Shown piece by piece: positions 46,469-55,496 of a stretch of 64,000 bases of DNA (position 1 is the stretch's first letter; every line of letters starts with the position of its first letter). Made by a program: the position numbers and the translations under genes. Below the pieces are notes generated by a model. The model was not told the DNA's origin. It did not search any database and saw only the letters and a program-made list of their open reading frames with translations. Location: the NCBI RefSeq assembly GCF_039830135.1, contig NZ_CP156081.1:62001-126000 (forward strand), read 5' to 3'. The stretch is from Defluviimonas sp. SAOS-178_SWC. GTDB lineage: Bacteria; Pseudomonadota; Alphaproteobacteria; Rhodobacterales; Rhodobacteraceae.

Positions 46469-48730
46469 ATGCCGACGAAGAACCGCGTCACGCCGGAAGA
46501 GGCGCTCGCCTACCATTTGAATCCGGTGCCGGGGAAGTACGAGGTCGTGGCCTCGAAACCGATGGCGACACAGCGCGATCTGTCCCTGGCTTATTCCCCC
46601 GGTGTCGCGGTTCCGGTCCAGGCGATCGCCGATGCGCCGGAGACGGCCTATGACTACACGACCAAAGGCAACATGGTCGCCGTCGTGTCGAACGGAACCG
46701 CGATCCTTGGTATGGGCAACCTTGGGGCGTTGGCGTCCAAACCGGTGATGGAGGGCAAGGCGGTGCTCTTCAAGCGTTTTGCCGACGTGAACGCCATCGA
46801 CATCGAACTGGATACTGAGGATCCAGACGAAATTATTCAAGCCGTGAAGCTCATGGGGCCGACTTTCGGGGGCATCAACCTCGAAGACATCAAGGCGCCT
46901 GAGTGCTTCATCATCGAAAGCCGGCTGAAGGAGATCATGGACATCCCGGTGTTCCATGACGACCAGCATGGAACGGCGGTAATCTGCGCGGCCGGCCTCA
47001 TCAACGCGCTGGAAATTTCCGGCAAGAAGATCGAGGACTGCAAGATTGTCCTGAACGGCGCCGGCGCGGCCGGGATCGCCTGTCTTGAGCTTATCAAGAC
47101 GATGGGGGCGAAGCACGACAACTGCCTCATGTGCGACACCAAGGGCGTCATCTATCAGGGCCGGACCGAGGGGATGAACCAGTGGAAATCGGCCCATGCG
47201 GTGAAGACCGGCGCCCGCACCCTTGAAGAGGCGATGAAGAATGCCGACGTCTTCCTCGGCGTCTCGGCCAAGGGCGCGGTGACACCCGAGATGGTGTCGT
47301 CGATGGCGCCGAACCCGGTCATTTTTGCGATGGCGAACCCGGATCCGGAGATCACGCCGGAAGAGGCGCATGCGGTGCGCGAAGATGCGATCGTCGCGAC
47401 CGGCCGGTCTGACTACCCCAACCAGGTCAACAATGTCCTCGGCTTTCCGTATCTCTTCCGGGGCGCCCTCGATATCCACGCCCGCGCCATAAATGACGAG
47501 ATGAAGATCGCCTGCGCCGAAGCGCTGGCGCGCCTCGCCCGCGAGGATGTGCCGGATGAGGTGGCGATGGCCTATGGCCGCAAGCTCAGCTTCGGTCGCG
47601 ATTACATCATTCCAACACCCTTCGACCCGAGGCTGATCCACGTGATCCCACCAGCGGTCGCGAAGGCCGGGATGAAGACCGGCGTCGCCCGGCGGCCGAT
47701 CATCGACATGACGGCCTATGAACTCAGCCTCAAGTCCCGCATGGACCCGACCGCGTCGATCCTGCAGGGCATCCATGCGCGTGCGCGCCAGGCCCAGGCC
47801 CGGATGATCTTCGCCGAGGGTGACGATCCGCGCGTCCTGCGCGCCGCGGTCGCCTATCAGCGCGCGGGGCTTGGCAAGGCGATTGTCGTGGGTCGCGAAC
47901 AGGACGTGAAGGAGAAACTCGCCGCCGAAGGTCTTGGCGACGCGGTGAAAGAGCTTGAAGTCACGAATGCCGCCAATACGGCACATCTCAACACCTACAA
48001 GGATTTCCTGTACGCCCGTCTGCAACGGAAAGGCTTCGACCGGCATGATATCCACCGTCTCGCGGCACGTGACCGGCACGTCTTTTCGGCGCTGATGCTG
48101 GCGCACGGCCACGGCGACGGTCTGGTGACCGGGGCGACGCGGAAGTCGGCGCATGTGCTGGGGCTCATCAACCATGTCTTCGACGCGCGGGCGGAAGATG
48201 GGGCAGTTGGCATCACCGCCGTCCTGCATCGGGGACGCATCGTGTTCATCGGCGATACGCTGGTGCATGAATGGCCGGATGAAAATGACCTTGCCGATAT
48301 CGCAGAACGTGGTGCCGCTGTCGCGCGGGGCCTCGGGATCGAGCCGCGCGCGGCGTTCCTGTCGTTCTCGACCTTCGGCTATCCGGTGTCGGAGCGTGCG
48401 ACGAAGATGTACGAGGCCGCGCATGTGCTCGATAGGCGCGGGGTCGATTTCGAGTACGACGGCGAAATGACTGTCGACGTGGCGCTCAACCCAGCACAGA
48501 TGGCGTATTATCCCTTCTGCCGGCTCACCGGCCCGGCGAACGTGCTTGTCGTTCCGGCACGACACTCGGCCTCGATATCGGTCAAGCTGATGCAGGAAAT
48601 GGCGGGCGCCACGGTGATCGGGCCGATCCTGACCGGCATCGACAAGCCGATCCAGATCTGTTCGATGGGCTCGACCGTCAATGACATTCTGAACATGGCG
48701 GTCATCGCCGCCTGCAAGCTTGGGCGCTAG
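46469..48730 (+). CDS. maeB: NADP-dependent malic enzyme with phosphotransacetylase-like domain
   Basis: A 753-residue enzyme decarboxylating malate to pyruvate with NADPH production. The malic enzyme part (about 1-430) has LAYSPGVAVPVQAIADAPETAYDYTTKGNMVAVVSNGTAILGMGNLGALASKPVMEGKAVLFK, VFHDDQHGTAV and the cofactor loop VLNGAGAAGIACLELI. The C-terminal part (about 440-753) resembles phosphotransacetylase but serves regulation in characterised MaeB proteins, as by acetyl-CoA. The start ATG 46469 is in good agreement with the family N terminus. Confidence 0.95.
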   Translation: MPTKNRVTPEEALAYHLNPVPGKYEVVASKPMATQRDLSLAYSPGVAVPVQAIADAPETAYDYTTKGNMVAVVSNGTAILGMGNLGALASKPVMEGKAVLFKRFADVNAIDIELDTEDPDEIIQAVKLMGPTFGGINLEDIKAPECFIIESRLKEIMDIPVFHDDQHGTAVICAAGLINALEISGKKIEDCKIVLNGAGAAGIACLELIKTMGAKHDNCLMCDTKGVIYQGRTEGMNQWKSAHAVKTGARTLEEAMKNADVFLGVSAKGAVTPEMVSSMAPNPVIFAMANPDPEITPEEAHAVREDAIVATGRSDYPNQVNNVLGFPYLFRGALDIHARAINDEMKIACAEALARLAREDVPDEVAMAYGRKLSFGRDYIIPTPFDPRLIHVIPPAVAKAGMKTGVARRPIIDMTAYELSLKSRMDPTASILQGIHARARQAQARMIFAEGDDPRVLRAAVAYQRAGLGKAIVVGREQDVKEKLAAEGLGDAVKELEVTNAANTAHLNTYKDFLYARLQRKGFDRHDIHRLAARDRHVFSALMLAHGHGDGLVTGATRKSAHVLGLINHVFDARAEDGAVGITAVLHRGRIVFIGDTLVHEWPDENDLADIAERGAAVARGLGIEPRAAFLSFSTFGYPVSERATKMYEAAHVLDRRGVDFEYDGEMTVDVALNPAQMAYYPFCRLTGPANVLVVPARHSASISVKLMQEMAGATVIGPILTGIDKPIQICSMGSTVNDILNMAVIAACKLGR

Positions 48731-48760
48731 ATCCCGACCGTCAGAATTGGGATGCCGCCC

Positions 48761-49381
48761 TCAATGCGTGAAAGCGGCCTGATCGCCCCACAATGCCCGC
48801 ACGCGCTGATCGCGGCCACAGGCGTTGCGGTAGAACTTGTAGGCTGACGACTGCTTCTTCGGCCCGGCCCGGGTCAGGACGAGATTGCTGCCCTTATAGT
48901 AGTCCTGGTGGTAGTCCTCGGCGACCCAGAAAGTCGAGGCCGGGAGGATCGGCGTCACGATCTTCTTGCCAAGCGATTGCGCGGCTTCCTTCTTGGCGAG
49001 TTCGGCGATGCGCTTTTGTTCGTCATCCTGAACGAAGATCGCCGTGCGGTAGCTATCGCCCCGGTCGCAGAACTGCCCGCCCGCATCCGTCGGATTGACC
49101 GAGCGGAAAAAGAGGTAAAGCAGCATGTCGTAGCTAACCTTGCTGTCGTCGAACGTGATCTTGACGGCCTCGTAATGCCCGGTGCCGCCGGCGCTGACCT
49201 GCTTGTAGGTGGGGTTGTCGGTCTTGCCGCCGGTATAGCCCGACACCACGGACGTTACGCCCGGCACCTTTTCGAAATCCGCTTCCACACACCAGAAGCA
49301 GCCCCCGGCGACGATCGCGGTTTTCGTTGCGGCGAATGACGGCACCGCAAGAAGGCAGAGCGCCAGGATGAATTTCCACAT
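48761..49381 (-). CDS. msrA: Peptide methionine sulfoxide reductase MsrA, exported
   Basis: A 206-residue MsrA with an N-terminal signal peptide (MWKFILALCLLAVPSFA), so it should repair oxidised methionine in periplasmic proteins. The catalytic motif is G27-C28-F-W-C31. VPGVTSVVSGYTGGKTDNPTYKQVSAGGTGHYEAVKITFD and FWVAEDYHQDYY are diagnostic. ATG 49381 follows AAAGGGGGG. No msrB is adjacent. Reductant supply from a membrane protein such as a CcdA/DsbD type would be needed but is not encoded here. Confidence 0.93.
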   Translation of the reverse strand: MWKFILALCLLAVPSFAATKTAIVAGGCFWCVEADFEKVPGVTSVVSGYTGGKTDNPTYKQVSAGGTGHYEAVKITFDDSKVSYDMLLYLFFRSVNPTDAGGQFCDRGDSYRTAIFVQDDEQKRIAELAKKEAAQSLGKKIVTPILPASTFWVAEDYHQDYYKGSNLVLTRAGPKKQSSAYKFYRNACGRDQRVRALWGDQAAFTH

Positions 49382-49504
49382 CTCGATCCCCCCTTTCGCC
49401 CCAGAAAACGATGGGAAGGGCGGATGAGGCAACTCATCTTAGCGTGAGGTTTCGTGAACAGCCGCTTCGGAACCGGCGCGGCTCACCTCGTTGAACACCC
49501 GGCA

Positions 49505-49538
49505 GAAAAAGAAATCGGGGACCCAGAAGGCCCCTGAT
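49505..49538 (-). terminator. Intrinsic terminator of argG
   Basis: On the minus strand, ATCAGGGGCC and GGGTCCCCGAT form an imperfect GC-rich stem around TTCT, followed by TTTCTTTTTC. It starts 36 bp after the argG stop codon. Confidence 0.65.
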
Positions 49539-49574
49539 ATCAATCGCTTGACTGGATGCGTGCGGTTGGGCCGC

Positions 49575-50801
49575 TCAGGATTTCACACGCTCGTTCCGGG
49601 TCGCGATCAGCTTCAGGCGCAGCGCGTTCAGGCGGATGAAGCCTTCGGCGTCCTTCTGATCGTAGGCGCCGGCATCTTCTTCGAAGGTGACGTGCTTTTC
49701 GGAATAGAGCGAATGGTCCGACCAGCGCGCGACGGTGCGCGCCGCGCCCTTGTAAAGTTTCACGCGGACGGTCCCCGAGACGTGCTCTTGCGACTTGTCG
49801 ATCAGCGCCTGCAGCATCTCGCGCTCCGGGCTGAACCAGAAGCCGTTGTAAATCAGCTCCGCATAGCGCGGCATGATCGAGTCCTTCAGGTGGCCCGAAC
49901 CGGCGTCGAGCGTGATCTGCTCGATCCCGCGATGCGCTTCCAACAGGACCGTGCCCCCCGGCGTCTCGTAGACGCCGCGCGACTTCATGCCGACGAAGCG
50001 GTTTTCCACGAGATCGAGGATGCCGACACCATGCTTGCCGCCAAGCTCATTGAGCCGCGTCAGGATCGTGGCGGGCGACAGCGCCTCGCCATTGATCGCG
50101 ACGGCGTCGCCCTTGGCGAAGGTGATTTCCACGAATTCCGGCGCATCGGGCGCATCTTCGGGGCGGGTAATGCGTTGCAGGACATAATCCGGGGCCTCTT
50201 CGCCCGGGTTTTCCAGAACCTTGCCCTCCGACGAGGTGTGCAGAAGGTTTGCATCGACCGAGAACGGTGCCTCGCCGCGCTTGTCCCTAGCGATCGGGAT
50301 CTGGTTCTGTTCGGCGAATTCCAGCAGGCGGGTGCGGCTGGTCAGATCCCATTCGCGCCAGGGCGCGATGACCTTGATATGCGGGTTGAGCGCATAGGCG
50401 CTAAGTTCGAACCGCACCTGGTCATTGCCCTTGCCGGTCGCGCCATGCGCCACCGCGTCGGCGCCGGTTTCGGCGGCGATCTCCACGAGGCGCTTGGAAA
50501 TCAGCGGGCGTGCGATCGAGGTGCCAAGAAGATAGAGCCCCTCGTAAAGCGCGTTCGCACGGAACATTGGGAAGACGAAGTCGCGCACGAATTCTTCGCG
50601 CACATCCTCGATATAAATGTTTTCGGGTTTGATCCCGAGAAGCTCGGCCTTCTTGCGCGCCGGCTCCAGTTCCTCGCCCTGACCGAGGTCGGCCGTAAAC
50701 GTCACGACTTCGCAGCCGTATTCGGTCTGCAGCCATTTCAGGATGATCGAGGTGTCGAGGCCGCCGGAATAGGCGAGGACGACTTTCTTCGGGGCGGACA
50801 T
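49575..50801 (-). CDS. argG: Argininosuccinate synthase
   Basis: A 408-residue enzyme joining citrulline and aspartate with ATP in arginine synthesis. The N-terminal PP-loop is [62 protein letters not shown] and [16 protein letters not shown] are conserved. ATG 50801 has GGAG 6 nt upstream. An ATG four codons earlier is less likely. It is a single-gene unit with its own terminator. Confidence 0.96.
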   Translation of the reverse strand: MSAPKKVVLAYSGGLDTSIILKWLQTEYGCEVVTFTADLGQGEELEPARKKAELLGIKPENIYIEDVREEFVRDFVFPMFRANALYEGLYLLGTSIARPLISKRLVEIAAETGADAVAHGATGKGNDQVRFELSAYALNPHIKVIAPWREWDLTSRTRLLEFAEQNQIPIARDKRGEAPFSVDANLLHTSSEGKVLENPGEEAPDYVLQRITRPEDAPDAPEFVEITFAKGDAVAINGEALSPATILTRLNELGGKHGVGILDLVENRFVGMKSRGVYETPGGTVLLEAHRGIEQITLDAGSGHLKDSIMPRYAELIYNGFWFSPEREMLQALIDKSQEHVSGTVRVKLYKGAARTVARWSDHSLYSEKHVTFEEDAGAYDQKDAEGFIRLNALRLKLIATRNERVKS

Positions 50802-50888
50802 GGGAAACTCCATCGGCCTGAGGCAATCGCGCCGCGATTAACGGAGTTTCCGGTCAAGGGCAAGAAGCGCCGGTTTGCCGGAAGGGCT

Positions 50889-50915
50889 CGGCGCGCGGAC
50901 AGATGCCGCGCGCCG
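50889..50915 (-). terminator. Strong 10-bp hairpin after the secreted coiled-coil gene
   Basis: CGGCGCGCGG (50889-50898), loop ACAGATG, CCGCGCGCCG (50906-50915): a perfect 10-bp GC-only stem, 8 bp beyond the stop of the gene on the minus strand. No T-run follows. It probably stabilises the mRNA end or assists termination. Confidence 0.6.
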
Positions 50916-50923
50916 GCTTTCGT

Positions 50924-51739
50924 TCAGAGGCCAAGCTCGCCGCGCAGATAGTCAAACGCCGGCTCGGACAGGACGCGTCCGTTCGAGGCGCTCATCAGCG
51001 CTTCTTCCTCAACCGTTTCGGCTTCGGTCAGCGCGGTCTCCGCGTCGGTCACGCCGGTTTCGGCTTCCGTGACGGCGTCCGAAGCATCGGTGATCTCGGT
51101 CTCAAGCGCCGCGCGATCGGTCTCATAGGTTTCGGCGCCGAGCCGTTCTTCGTTCAGCGCATCGACCTGGTTCTGGTAGTCGGCGGCGGTGGGATCGAGA
51201 CCAGCGATTTCCTCGTCAATTTCGGCGGTGGTGCGGCCCGTATATGCATCGTCGAGCGCCTGAAGCTCCGCCTCTTTCGCGCTGAGTGCTTCGGTCGCTT
51301 CGGTCAACGTGCCGTTTGCCTCTTCCAGCGCATCGGCGGCCTCGTAGGTTTCGAGCGCGGCGTCGCGATAGGTGGCGATACGGCCGACCTGGCTGTTCGG
51401 GCTGGCATTTGCGAATGCGGTTTCGCTTGCATGGTACGCGTTTAACCCCTTCAACTCAGAGGCCAGCTTGCCGTGGGCGTTCGCGGGCTGCGTGGTCGTC
51501 TCGGTCACGACGGTGTTCTTGGCCGACGCTTTCGGTTTCGAGGCGCCGGACGGTTTGCCGGATTTCCCGGCGCTCTTCCCTTTGCCGCCCTTCTGACCAC
51601 CTTTGCCGCCGCCGTTCCCTCCGCCCTTGTCGTTCTTTGCGAAGGCCGGGGACGCGCCAAGCTCTGGCACGATCGGGGCGAGGGGGCCAAGGATCAGCGC
51701 CGAAAGCCCCAAGGCCGCAATCAGTGTATTCTTTCGCAT
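50924..51739 (-). CDS. Secreted Gly/Lys-rich coiled-coil protein, unknown function
   Basis: A 271-residue protein of no recognised family. A signal peptide (MRKNTLIAALGLSALILGPLAPIVP.. to about residue 36, ASPAFA) precedes a low-complexity basic stretch (about 37-75, KGGGNGGGKGGQKGGKGKSAGKSGK). An acidic, Ala/Glu/Thr-rich part (about 85-260) with heptad-like repeats (ALETYEAADALEEANGTLTEATEALSAKEAELQALDD, ALETEITDASDAVTEAETGVTDAETALTEAET) follows and is probably a coiled coil. ATG 51739 has GGAGGG upstream. It could bind an anionic surface or polymer through the basic part, but this is only inference from composition. Confidence 0.7.
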   Translation of the reverse strand: MRKNTLIAALGLSALILGPLAPIVPELGASPAFAKNDKGGGNGGGKGGQKGGKGKSAGKSGKPSGASKPKASAKNTVVTETTTQPANAHGKLASELKGLNAYHASETAFANASPNSQVGRIATYRDAALETYEAADALEEANGTLTEATEALSAKEAELQALDDAYTGRTTAEIDEEIAGLDPTAADYQNQVDALNEERLGAETYETDRAALETEITDASDAVTEAETGVTDAETALTEAETVEEEALMSASNGRVLSEPAFDYLRGELGL

Positions 51740-51920
51740 CGTGTAAATCCCTCCGGAACGCCGCACCCGCGGGTGCGGAGAAAGTCGGGTCCCATTTGCC
51801 CGCGATTTCATGGCAGAAGTGTGGCAGATCAGTGGCTTTCCCCTGTGACTGCCCAACGCTTGCCTTGACAGAAGGCAGAGTTGGTGGCGCAACGGCCGTC
51901 GAATACCCGGAGGAAGCGAA

Positions 51921-53168
51921 ATGACTGGATTTTCAGATGCGGCCCGTATGGCGTCCGAAGCGCTTCGGGATCTCTTTCCGCCGACGCCGCTTCAACGCAA
52001 CGATCACCTCTCGGTGCGATACGGGGCTGATATCTGGCTGAAACGCGAAGACCTTACCCCTGTTCGCAGCTACAAGTTGCGCGGTGCGTTCGCCGCGATG
52101 CGGAAAGTGCTGGCCACGGATCCGGCGCACGGCCATTTCGTCTGTGCGAGTGCTGGCAACCACGCGCAGGGGATGGCCTATGCCTGCCGTCATTTCGGCG
52201 TGAAGGGCACGATCTTCATGCCGGTGACGACCCCTCAGCAAAAGATCGACAAAACCCGCGTTTTTGGGGGTGATAGTATCGAAATTCGTCTGGTAGGCGA
52301 CTATTTCGACCAGACGCTGTCGGCGGCGCAGCGTTTCTGCGCCGAGGTTGATGCGCATTTCCTGTCGCCCTTCGACGACCCCGACGTGATCGAAGGGCAG
52401 GCCAGTGTGGGCGTCGAAATCCTCGATCAGCTCGGCACCCCGCCGGACCTGGTGATTCTGCCGGTCGGCGGCGGCGGCCTTGCCGCCGGGGTGACGGGCT
52501 TCATGGCCGAGGAAGCGCCCCGGTCCGGGTTTCGCTTCGTGGAGCCTGCCGGTGGTGCGAGCCTTGCGGCAGCCGTCGCCGCCGGGGAGCCGGTCACCTT
52601 GAAACGGGTGAACAGTTTCGTCGACGGCGCCGCGGTTGCCCGGATCGGGGCCGAACCCTTCGCACGGCTCCAGGGCGTCCGCGCGGAACACATTCTCGCC
52701 GCACCGGAAGACCGTGTCTGTATCACGATGCTCGAAATGCTGAACGTCGAGGGCATCGTATTGGAACCGGCCGGCGCGCTGTCGGTCGACGTCCTGCCGG
52801 AGTTGGCAGGGGACATTCGCGGCAAGACGGTCGTTTGCGTGACCTCCGGCGGCAACTTCGACTTCGAACGGCTGCCCGAGGTGAAGGAACGCGCACAGCG
52901 TTATGCGGGGTTGAAGAAATACTTCATTCTCCGGATGCCGCAGCGACCCGGCGCCTTGCGCGAATTCCTGTCGATGCTCGGTCCCGAAGACGACATCGCC
53001 CGGTTCGAATACCTGAAAAAGTCCGCCCGGAACTTCGGCTCGGTGCTGATCGGGATCGAAACCAAGGCGGCCGACAACTTTTCCGAACTGACGCGCAAAC
53101 TCGACGAGGCTGCCTTTTCGTATCGCGATATCACGGACGACGAAGCTCTGGCTGAATTCCTTATCTGA
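51921..53168 (+). CDS. ilvA: Threonine ammonia-lyase (threonine dehydratase)
   Basis: A 415-residue PLP enzyme converting threonine to 2-oxobutanoate for isoleucine synthesis. The PLP lysine is in LTPVRSYKLRGAFAAM. CASAGNHAQGMAYACR and PVGGGGLAAGV bind the cofactor phosphate. The C-terminal regulatory ACT-like domain (about 330-415, KKYFILRMPQRPGALREFLSML and NFGSVLIGIET) is shorter than the double domain of E. coli IlvA. That suggests altered isoleucine control. ATG 51921 follows GGAGGAAGCGAA. Confidence 0.92.
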   Translation: MTGFSDAARMASEALRDLFPPTPLQRNDHLSVRYGADIWLKREDLTPVRSYKLRGAFAAMRKVLATDPAHGHFVCASAGNHAQGMAYACRHFGVKGTIFMPVTTPQQKIDKTRVFGGDSIEIRLVGDYFDQTLSAAQRFCAEVDAHFLSPFDDPDVIEGQASVGVEILDQLGTPPDLVILPVGGGGLAAGVTGFMAEEAPRSGFRFVEPAGGASLAAAVAAGEPVTLKRVNSFVDGAAVARIGAEPFARLQGVRAEHILAAPEDRVCITMLEMLNVEGIVLEPAGALSVDVLPELAGDIRGKTVVCVTSGGNFDFERLPEVKERAQRYAGLKKYFILRMPQRPGALREFLSMLGPEDDIARFEYLKKSARNFGSVLIGIETKAADNFSELTRKLDEAAFSYRDITDDEALAEFLI

Positions 53169-53186
53169 CGCCTATTGCGGGCACGG

Positions 53187-53534
53187 TCACGCGGCGAAGA
53201 CGCCCGAACGGCCGCGATCCGTCAGACCGGCAAGGAAGATGTCGCGGGACGTGAAATAGACGTCCACGATCCGAGGGATGTCGATTCCGTCGCGATGCCC
53301 CAATGCCGCCTTGCGCTCGCCATCCTGGCACAGGGCCCCGAATTCGGCGAAGCCGAGATTCCAGGCTCCGCCCTTCAGGAAATGCAGATCGGACTCGAAC
53401 CTTGCCGGGTTCGGCTGGGTTTTCAGCCGCATGACGACGCCTTCAACTTCGTCGAGAAACAGGTCCACAACCTCCGCGAAGCTGTCGCTTCCAATTTCGA
53501 ACCGCAATTCGTCCACGCGCGCCCAATCAATCAT
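53187..53534 (-). CDS. Histidine phosphotransfer (Hpt) domain protein
   Basis: A stand-alone Hpt protein of about 115 residues that can pass phosphate between receiver domains. The phospho-site motif is H51-F-L-K54-G55-G-A-W-N-L-G-F. ATG 53534 lies 6 nt after GGAG, and ATG 53540 is an alternative. It is divergent, across about 160 bp, from a response regulator with a PP2C phosphatase domain, and the pair probably forms one phosphorelay. No histidine kinase gene is next to them. Confidence 0.85.
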   Translation of the reverse strand: MIDWARVDELRFEIGSDSFAEVVDLFLDEVEGVVMRLKTQPNPARFESDLHFLKGGAWNLGFAEFGALCQDGERKAALGHRDGIDIPRIVDVYFTSRDIFLAGLTDRGRSGVFAA

Positions 53535-53694
53535 CTTCATCTCCACCAAAAAAGCCCTTCAATGGGCAGAGATTACGAACTCGACCTTGCGGAGCGGTTA
53601 ACTCCCGGCCGGAGCGGCAACGCGTTCAAGGCATCTTAACCCGTGTGCGGATAACTGGCCCGCACGACCGGATGAGGCCGGACGGAAGGTGTTG

Positions 53695-54981
53695 ATGGTG
53701 CAGCCAATTGCGATTTCGGACGACTGCTCTCTGCCCGATGAGCCCGCGACCGGACCGCGCCGCGTTCTTGTGGTCGACGACAGCCGGATGCAGCGCAAGA
53801 TCCTGTCCACGCAACTTGCCCGATCGGGCTACGCTGTGATCGAAGCCGGCAGCGCCGAAGAGGCGTTGCGGCTCCTCGAACATCAGGCACCGGACATCGT
53901 CATATCGGACTGGATGATGCCGGGCATGACCGGGATCGAGTTCTGTCAGGCACTCCGCAGCCGCGCGCAGGAAAGCTATGTTTATTTTATCCTGCTGACC
54001 TCAAAGACCGAATCGGCCGAGATTGCACGCGGATTGGATGGCGGCGCGGACGACTTCCTGACCAAGCCGGTCAGCGGGGATGAATTGCGTGCCCGCATCA
54101 CGGCCGGGGAGCGAATCCTGAGGATGGAGCGCGAACTGACGGACAAGAACCGGCTCTTGTCCTCGACGCTAGGCGAATTGCAGGCGCTCTACGATTCGGT
54201 CAACCGCGACCTGATGGAAGCGAAGAAGCTCCAGCAAAGCCTCGTCCGCGAACGGCACCGGAGCTTCGGCAATGCCGAGGTCAGTCTCCTGTTGCGCCCG
54301 TCTGGCCATGTCGGGGGCGACCTCGTCGGCTTCTTTCCGATCAACGCGTGCCGGGTCGGGTTCTTCTCCATCGACGTATCGGGCCATGGTATTACCTCGG
54401 CGCTGATGACGGCGCGGTTGGCGGGGTATCTGTCAGGCAATTCGCCCGAGCAGAACATGGCGCTCGTCCTGACCGAGTTCGGTACCTACGACGCCCGCGA
54501 TCCCGGCGACCTCGCCCGGCAACTGAACCGCGTCGTGCTGAAAGAGATGCAGACGGAGAACTACTTCACGCTGGCCTATGCGGATGTGGACCTCATTACC
54601 GGCCGTGCCTCGCTGGTGCAGGCGGGACACCCGCATCCGGCGGTCCAACGCGCCGACGGCCGCGTCGATTACCTCGGCTCCGGCGGATTGCCGATCGGGC
54701 TGATCGACGGCGCGGAATACGAAAGTTTCGACGTTCAGCTCGATCCCGGCGACAGGCTGTTTTTGATGTCGGACGGTATTACTGAAGCAGAGGATGCCGA
54801 CGGAATCCAGCTTGGCGAGGAAGGTCTGACCCGCATCATGGACCGCTGCGCCAACCTGCGCGGCACCGGATTCCTCGAAGCGTTGGTCTGGCAGCTCAGC
54901 GACCATTCCGGGGCGGAATTCGGCGACGATGTGTCCGGTGTCTTGTTCGAGTTCCACCGCGCGAAGGGAGACGCCGGCTAG
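53695..54981 (+). CDS. Response regulator fused to a PP2C-type (SpoIIE/RsbU) phosphatase
   Basis: A 428-residue protein. The receiver domain (about 23-140) has VLVVDDSR, the phospho-acceptor D72 in ISDWMMPG and K124 in DFLTKPVS. A coiled-coil linker (about 145-200, RELTDKNRLLSSTLGELQALYDSVNRDLMEAKKLQQSLV) leads to the SpoIIE/PP2C domain (about 205-425) with GGDLVGFF, IDVSGHGITSALMT, SDGITEAED and FGDDVSG. Such proteins dephosphorylate an anti-sigma-factor antagonist in partner switching. ATG 53695 has GGAAGG 5 nt upstream. No anti-sigma or antagonist gene is nearby. The stop overlaps that of the NUDIX gene. Confidence 0.9.
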   Translation: MVQPIAISDDCSLPDEPATGPRRVLVVDDSRMQRKILSTQLARSGYAVIEAGSAEEALRLLEHQAPDIVISDWMMPGMTGIEFCQALRSRAQESYVYFILLTSKTESAEIARGLDGGADDFLTKPVSGDELRARITAGERILRMERELTDKNRLLSSTLGELQALYDSVNRDLMEAKKLQQSLVRERHRSFGNAEVSLLLRPSGHVGGDLVGFFPINACRVGFFSIDVSGHGITSALMTARLAGYLSGNSPEQNMALVLTEFGTYDARDPGDLARQLNRVVLKEMQTENYFTLAYADVDLITGRASLVQAGHPHPAVQRADGRVDYLGSGGLPIGLIDGAEYESFDVQLDPGDRLFLMSDGITEAEDADGIQLGEEGLTRIMDRCANLRGTGFLEALVWQLSDHSGAEFGDDVSGVLFEFHRAKGDAG

Positions 54982-55421
54982 AGGCTCCGCCGCACCACGT
55001 CAAGGAAGTGCCGGTCGCCGTCATTGCCGAGAAGGGGCGCCGCAGCCTCGATCGGCATCCACACGGCTTGATGTCCGGGCTCCGTCGGCGGGCCTATCCG
55101 CCGGGTCGGGCGGGCCAGGTAGATCGTACAAAACTTTTCCGCCCATTTGTCATATTCGGGCATGTAGACGAACCGCCGGAACGCGCCAATGCGGCGCGGC
55201 GCGGCGATCGTCCAGCCGGTTTCTTCCCCGACTTCGCGATGAAGCGCGCGCAAAGGCGATTCGCCGGGATCGATACCGCCGCCGGGCAGCTGGAACTCCG
55301 GTTCCGGCTCCGCCTGGTGGGTCAAAAGCACGTTGCGGTCACGCAAAAGGACGGCATAGACGCCGTGCCGAATGCCGTATCGCTGCCCTCGCACAAGCGG
55401 TTCCCCAAACCGTCTGATCAT
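54978..55421 (-). CDS. NUDIX hydrolase
   Basis: A 147-residue NUDIX enzyme. The box GGGIDPGESPLRALHREVGEETGW matches GX5EX7REUXEEXGU, and FQLPGGG precedes it. HGVYAVLLRDRNVLLTHQAE is the N-terminal strand pair. The preferred nucleotide is not predictable, although relatives of this size are often called ADP-ribose or dinucleotide pyrophosphatases. The ATG at 55421 gives the family start MIRRFGEP. It is divergent from hslO across 75 bp and convergent with the phosphatase gene, sharing a CTAG stop overlap. Confidence 0.88.
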   Translation of the reverse strand: MIRRFGEPLVRGQRYGIRHGVYAVLLRDRNVLLTHQAEPEPEFQLPGGGIDPGESPLRALHREVGEETGWTIAAPRRIGAFRRFVYMPEYDKWAEKFCTIYLARPTRRIGPPTEPGHQAVWMPIEAAAPLLGNDGDRHFLDVVRRSL

Positions 55422-55496
55422 CGCCGTCCCTTGGCCCCCGGGTTGTCGTCCCCATATTGTCGGGGTATGGCAGGGCGCAAGCCGCAAGGAAACCCC

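Noticed and set aside
46433..48565. 710-codon reading frame antisense to maeB
   Set aside because: Shadow of a strongly conserved gene, His/Arg/Asp-rich, no domain or ribosome site.
48731..48753. ATCCC..GGGAT hairpin between maeB and msrA
   Set aside because: Short 5-bp stem with a 13-nt loop and no T-run. Not above chance in this sequence.
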